NCBI RefSeq assembly: GCF_017742995.1
Contig: NZ_CP072425.1
Coordinates: 2,790,001 to 2,854,000 of the forward strand
Direction of reading: 5' to 3'
DNA from: Pseudoalteromonas viridis
Lineage (GTDB): Bacteria; Pseudomonadota; Gammaproteobacteria; Enterobacterales; Alteromonadaceae
Length of the DNA stretch: 64,000 nt
The position numbers and the translations under genes were made by a program. The notes below the pieces were generated by a model, which searched no databases, was not told where the DNA came from, and saw only the letters and a list, made by a program, of their open reading frames with translations. Below are positions 61,485 to 64,000 of this stretch, piece by piece. Every line of letters starts with the position of its first letter. Position 1 is the stretch's first letter.

Positions 61485-62722
61485 TGAGACAGGTACTTAG
61501 GGGGCTGCTGTTTACTTGTATGACCGCGCAGGCCGACGCGGCATTACTTAACCAGGCCCAGCAGCAGGCCTGGCTTGAAGACATTAATTTCTATGCCCGA
61601 CAAGTAAAAACGCAGCATATTCAGCCATTTCATACCCTGGCAGAATCGGACTTCGATCAGATGATTAGCGCGCTTAAAGCGCAATTAGGGGCGCTGAGTG
61701 AAGTGCAGGTAGAAGTGCAATTGATGGCAATCAGCCGGGCAATAGGCGACGGACACAGTAACTATTTAATGATGTCGGGTAAGCATCAGCACTTTCCGTT
61801 TCGCTTTAAGTTTTTTGGCGAAACTTTGCGAGTGGTCGATACCATACCTGAGCACCGTCATTTACTGGGTATGCAGTTGCGCGAAATCAATGGGGTGAGT
61901 GTGAGTGAGCTGTATAAGCAGTTGCCTGCCTTTTTGCCTGGCGTGGATAATCAATTCAGCGAGCAAAGCAGTTTTGAATATTATCTGACCTTGCATAAGT
62001 TGTTGTTCGGTCTTGGCATAGTTGAGGAAAAATCACCGGCGTTATTTCGTTTTACGGGGGAGGAGGGTGACGTTAGCGCCAAAATATCGCCTGTGAGTAT
62101 GCGGGAATTTGGCAAGCTGAGCTCTGCATATGTGCGCTCAGAGCCAAAGTTATCAGCGCTGGATATAGGCATGCCTGGGATCAGCCTGAGCCTATTAGAC
62201 AAAAGTAAAACGGCTTATTTTGACTTTGCATCGTACCCGACACCCGAGCAAGTGATGTCGCACTGTGATGCACTGCAGGCCAGATTAAAAGCGGCCGGTT
62301 CGCGCTATCTGATCATCGACTTCAGGGGCAATCGTGGTGGTAACTTTTACGCGGGCCTGGCATTGTCTGCCTGTTTATTGCCGCTGGATCAGTTTGACTG
62401 GATGCAGGGGGTTTATGTGTTATCCGACGGCGCGACGTTCTCTGCCGCCATGTCTAATACTGTGCAGTTCAAGCAGATCCTGAATGCCAGAGTGGCTGGC
62501 ACGCCAACTGGCGGAGATCCCAACCATTTTGCAGAAAATAGCGTGTATTCTTTGCCTAATTCAGGGCGGCGGTTCAGCTTGTCTAAGCGTTATTACCCGT
62601 TCAGCGACGTGCAAAGCGATGCGGTGTATCCGGATATCCAGATAGCGCCGAGCTGGGAGGATTATCGTCAGGGGAAGGATACGGTACTCAATGAGGTGTT
62701 AGCTCAACTGAGTTCACTTTAA
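61484..62722 (+). CDS. Secreted S41-family peptidase
   Basis: 412 aa with an N-terminal signal peptide ('LLFTCMTAQADA'). Region about 50-110 has 'LMAISRAIGDGHSNYLMMSG', typical of the tail-specific protease N-terminus. The catalytic part starts at 'LIIDFRGNRGGNFYAGLALS' and has 'YVLSDGATFSAAMSNTVQFK' with the serine; 'GTPTGGDPNHFAENSVYSLP' follows. The usual PDZ domain is small or replaced. Coupled to the GlxA-type regulator in front, an uncommon pair. Substrate unknown. Confidence 0.82.
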   Translation: MRQVLRGLLFTCMTAQADAALLNQAQQQAWLEDINFYARQVKTQHIQPFHTLAESDFDQMISALKAQLGALSEVQVEVQLMAISRAIGDGHSNYLMMSGKHQHFPFRFKFFGETLRVVDTIPEHRHLLGMQLREINGVSVSELYKQLPAFLPGVDNQFSEQSSFEYYLTLHKLLFGLGIVEEKSPALFRFTGEEGDVSAKISPVSMREFGKLSSAYVRSEPKLSALDIGMPGISLSLLDKSKTAYFDFASYPTPEQVMSHCDALQARLKAAGSRYLIIDFRGNRGGNFYAGLALSACLLPLDQFDWMQGVYVLSDGATFSAAMSNTVQFKQILNARVAGTPTGGDPNHFAENSVYSLPNSGRRFSLSKRYYPFSDVQSDAVYPDIQIAPSWEDYRQGKDTVLNEVLAQLSSL

Positions 62723-62888
62723 ATTGCTTTTTATTTAACATTTGGGAGGGTTTTATGTCGCTGCATGCACTTTAAAGGCGCCTAAATATTTGATTTAAAA
62801 ATTCACTTGTTAATTTTATTTTTTATTTATGTGAAATTTATTTCTGTGCCACAGGTCTTGTTGTATGAATTTTAAAAGGAGATACAAC

Positions 62889-63932
62889 ATGACCACATTA
62901 TGCAAACCAGCGACTTTCTACCCTGAGCACTTAGTCAATGCCGATGATATCATGACTGTGATTGAAATTTGTCACCCCGATAGCCCCTACAAACAGCGGG
63001 CGTTTGAAATGATCCAAAACACCGAAGTGAAAAACCGGCACCTGATCTTACCTCTGACTGAGGTTGTTAAGCTTGGGGACTTTGGCGCGCGGGCTGCTCG
63101 TTATAAGGATGCGGCCATCGACATGGCCGAAACCGTTGCCAGGGAGGCGATAAACAATGCCAAACTAGATACGGCCGAGATTGATATGGTGATAGCCACG
63201 TCCTGCACCGGATTTATGATGCCCTCGTTAACCGCGCACCTGATCAACCGCCTGGACTTGCCAAACGAAACCAAGCAAATTCCTATTGCACAACTGGGTT
63301 GTGTGGCGGGGGCCTCGGCGATTGGCCGGGCGTTTGAGTATTGTCAGAATCGTACCAACAGCAATGTTCTGATCGTCTGCGTTGAAACCTCCTCATTGTG
63401 TTTTCATAAAGAGGCCAACCGCTTACAGGACTTTATTAGCGATGCGCTATTTGCCGACGGCGCAGCGGCTGTGGTAATGCGGGGTGACAGCCAGGTGCCA
63501 GGCCTTAAGCTGATTAATAATCAGAGTGTGACCATTAAAGATACCATGCCTTACATTGAGTATGATATTACCCACCAGGGTTTTAAGTTTTCTCTGGATA
63601 AGGAAGTTATGCACTCAATTCCCCATGTAGCACCTTATTTGCAATCATTTTGCAGACGCAGCTTGTCGCGCGATGCCAATCAGGTCGACAGCACCATTTT
63701 TCATACCGGTGGTAAGCGTATTCTCGATGAGCTGGTTCGGTGTTTATCGCTTGAGCCTGAGATGGTTGCACGCTCACGTGCTTGTCTGGCCGAAACGGGC
63801 AACACTTCCAGCGTGGCTGTCATTGATGTCTTGAAGCGTACCTTTGACAGCGCCAGACGCGGCGATGCCAGCCTGCTTGCGGCTTTTGGCCCCGGGTTTA
63901 CCTCAGAGATGAGCGTAGGCGTGTGGCACTAA
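62889..63932 (+). CDS. phlD: PhlD-like type III polyketide synthase
   Basis: 347 aa from ATG 62889, with AGGAG 7 bp upstream (the ORF from 62865 is longer without reason). It is a chalcone-synthase-fold enzyme closest in pattern to PhlD of Pseudomonas, which makes phloroglucinol from three malonyl-CoA. The catalytic triad is in place: Cys138 in 'AQLGCVAGAS', His272 in 'IFHTGGKRIL', Asn305 in 'AETGNTSSV'; 'TSCTGFMMPSLTAHLIN' and 'LLAAFGPGFTSEM' are PhlD-like. Cys138 is at the same position as in PhlD. No phlACB genes are visible, but the window ends 68 bp later. Product not certain. Confidence 0.88.
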   Translation: MTTLCKPATFYPEHLVNADDIMTVIEICHPDSPYKQRAFEMIQNTEVKNRHLILPLTEVVKLGDFGARAARYKDAAIDMAETVAREAINNAKLDTAEIDMVIATSCTGFMMPSLTAHLINRLDLPNETKQIPIAQLGCVAGASAIGRAFEYCQNRTNSNVLIVCVETSSLCFHKEANRLQDFISDALFADGAAAVVMRGDSQVPGLKLINNQSVTIKDTMPYIEYDITHQGFKFSLDKEVMHSIPHVAPYLQSFCRRSLSRDANQVDSTIFHTGGKRILDELVRCLSLEPEMVARSRACLAETGNTSSVAVIDVLKRTFDSARRGDASLLAAFGPGFTSEMSVGVWH

Positions 63933-64000
63933 GTGATGCTCAGGCTAGAACAAGGTTAAAAACCAAAGCCGCCTGGATAAACAATCATGCAGGTTGGTTT

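Overview
The window looks like chromosomal DNA of a marine gammaproteobacterium, most likely Pseudoalteromonas or a close Alteromonadales relative. This is an inference from gene content (DUF1501/DUF1800 pair, MipA/OmpV porin, hcnABC-like and PhlD-like genes, dabBA, HAE1-type RND pump, scattered REP elements) and from the mix of mid-GC core genes with clearly AT-rich accessory patches. No rRNA, tRNA or CRISPR was seen.

Layout. 0-9.6 kb: a left-truncated DUF2254 membrane protein, a secreted glycerophosphodiesterase, a leftward operon DUF1800-DUF1501-mipA, then an OmpR-type two-component system. The response regulator gene and the DUF1800 operon share an identical 17-bp dyad in their upstream regions, which suggests one regulon. 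9.6-12.9 kb: small and single genes (glycine-rich membrane peptide, VOC protein and LysR, yjdM, lipocalin). 12.9-20.1 kb: one leftward unit of HlyD adaptor, ABC ATPase, duplicated permease, sigma-54 activator and histidine kinase. It is preceded by a sigma-54-type promoter and a tandem 21-bp-phased repeat placed where enhancer sites normally lie.

20.3-30.1 kb is an AT-rich accessory stretch. It holds a secreted two-repeat PA14-like protein, a LuxR-type quorum-sensing receptor gene split by a complete IS3-family element with a 4-bp target duplication, a DMT exporter/LysR pair, REP elements, and a cassette-like segment with an attC-like site and a nonsense-mutated ORF. 30.2-33.3 kb: a kinase-like protein and a redox operon (mdaB, peroxiredoxin, AhpD-like) divergent from an HxlR regulator. 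33.6-36.6 kb: an hcnABC-like glycine oxidation/hydrogen cyanide synthase operon.

36.7-49.7 kb is the most interesting region: a probable zinc-responsive metallophore locus. It contains a TonB-dependent receptor, an RND pump, a clear nicotianamine-synthase homologue followed by an MFS exporter and a hot-dog-fold protein, and an ABC-2 transporter with two DUF3526-like permeases. Sequences matching the gammaproteobacterial Zur box at 12-13 of 14 specified positions lie upstream of the receptor, the synthase operon and the ABC operon. No opine dehydrogenase (CntM) is present, so the product may differ from staphylopine or pseudopaline.

49.8-64 kb: a GNAT protein, two diverged copies of an unrecognised protein family, an LAS-type metallopeptidase, a cold-shock protein, a LysR-dabB-dabA inorganic-carbon uptake locus whose dabA changes frame exactly at a T TTT TTA slippery heptamer, a small solute-binding protein, a GlxA-type regulator coupled to an S41 peptidase, and a PhlD-like type III polyketide synthase at the right edge.
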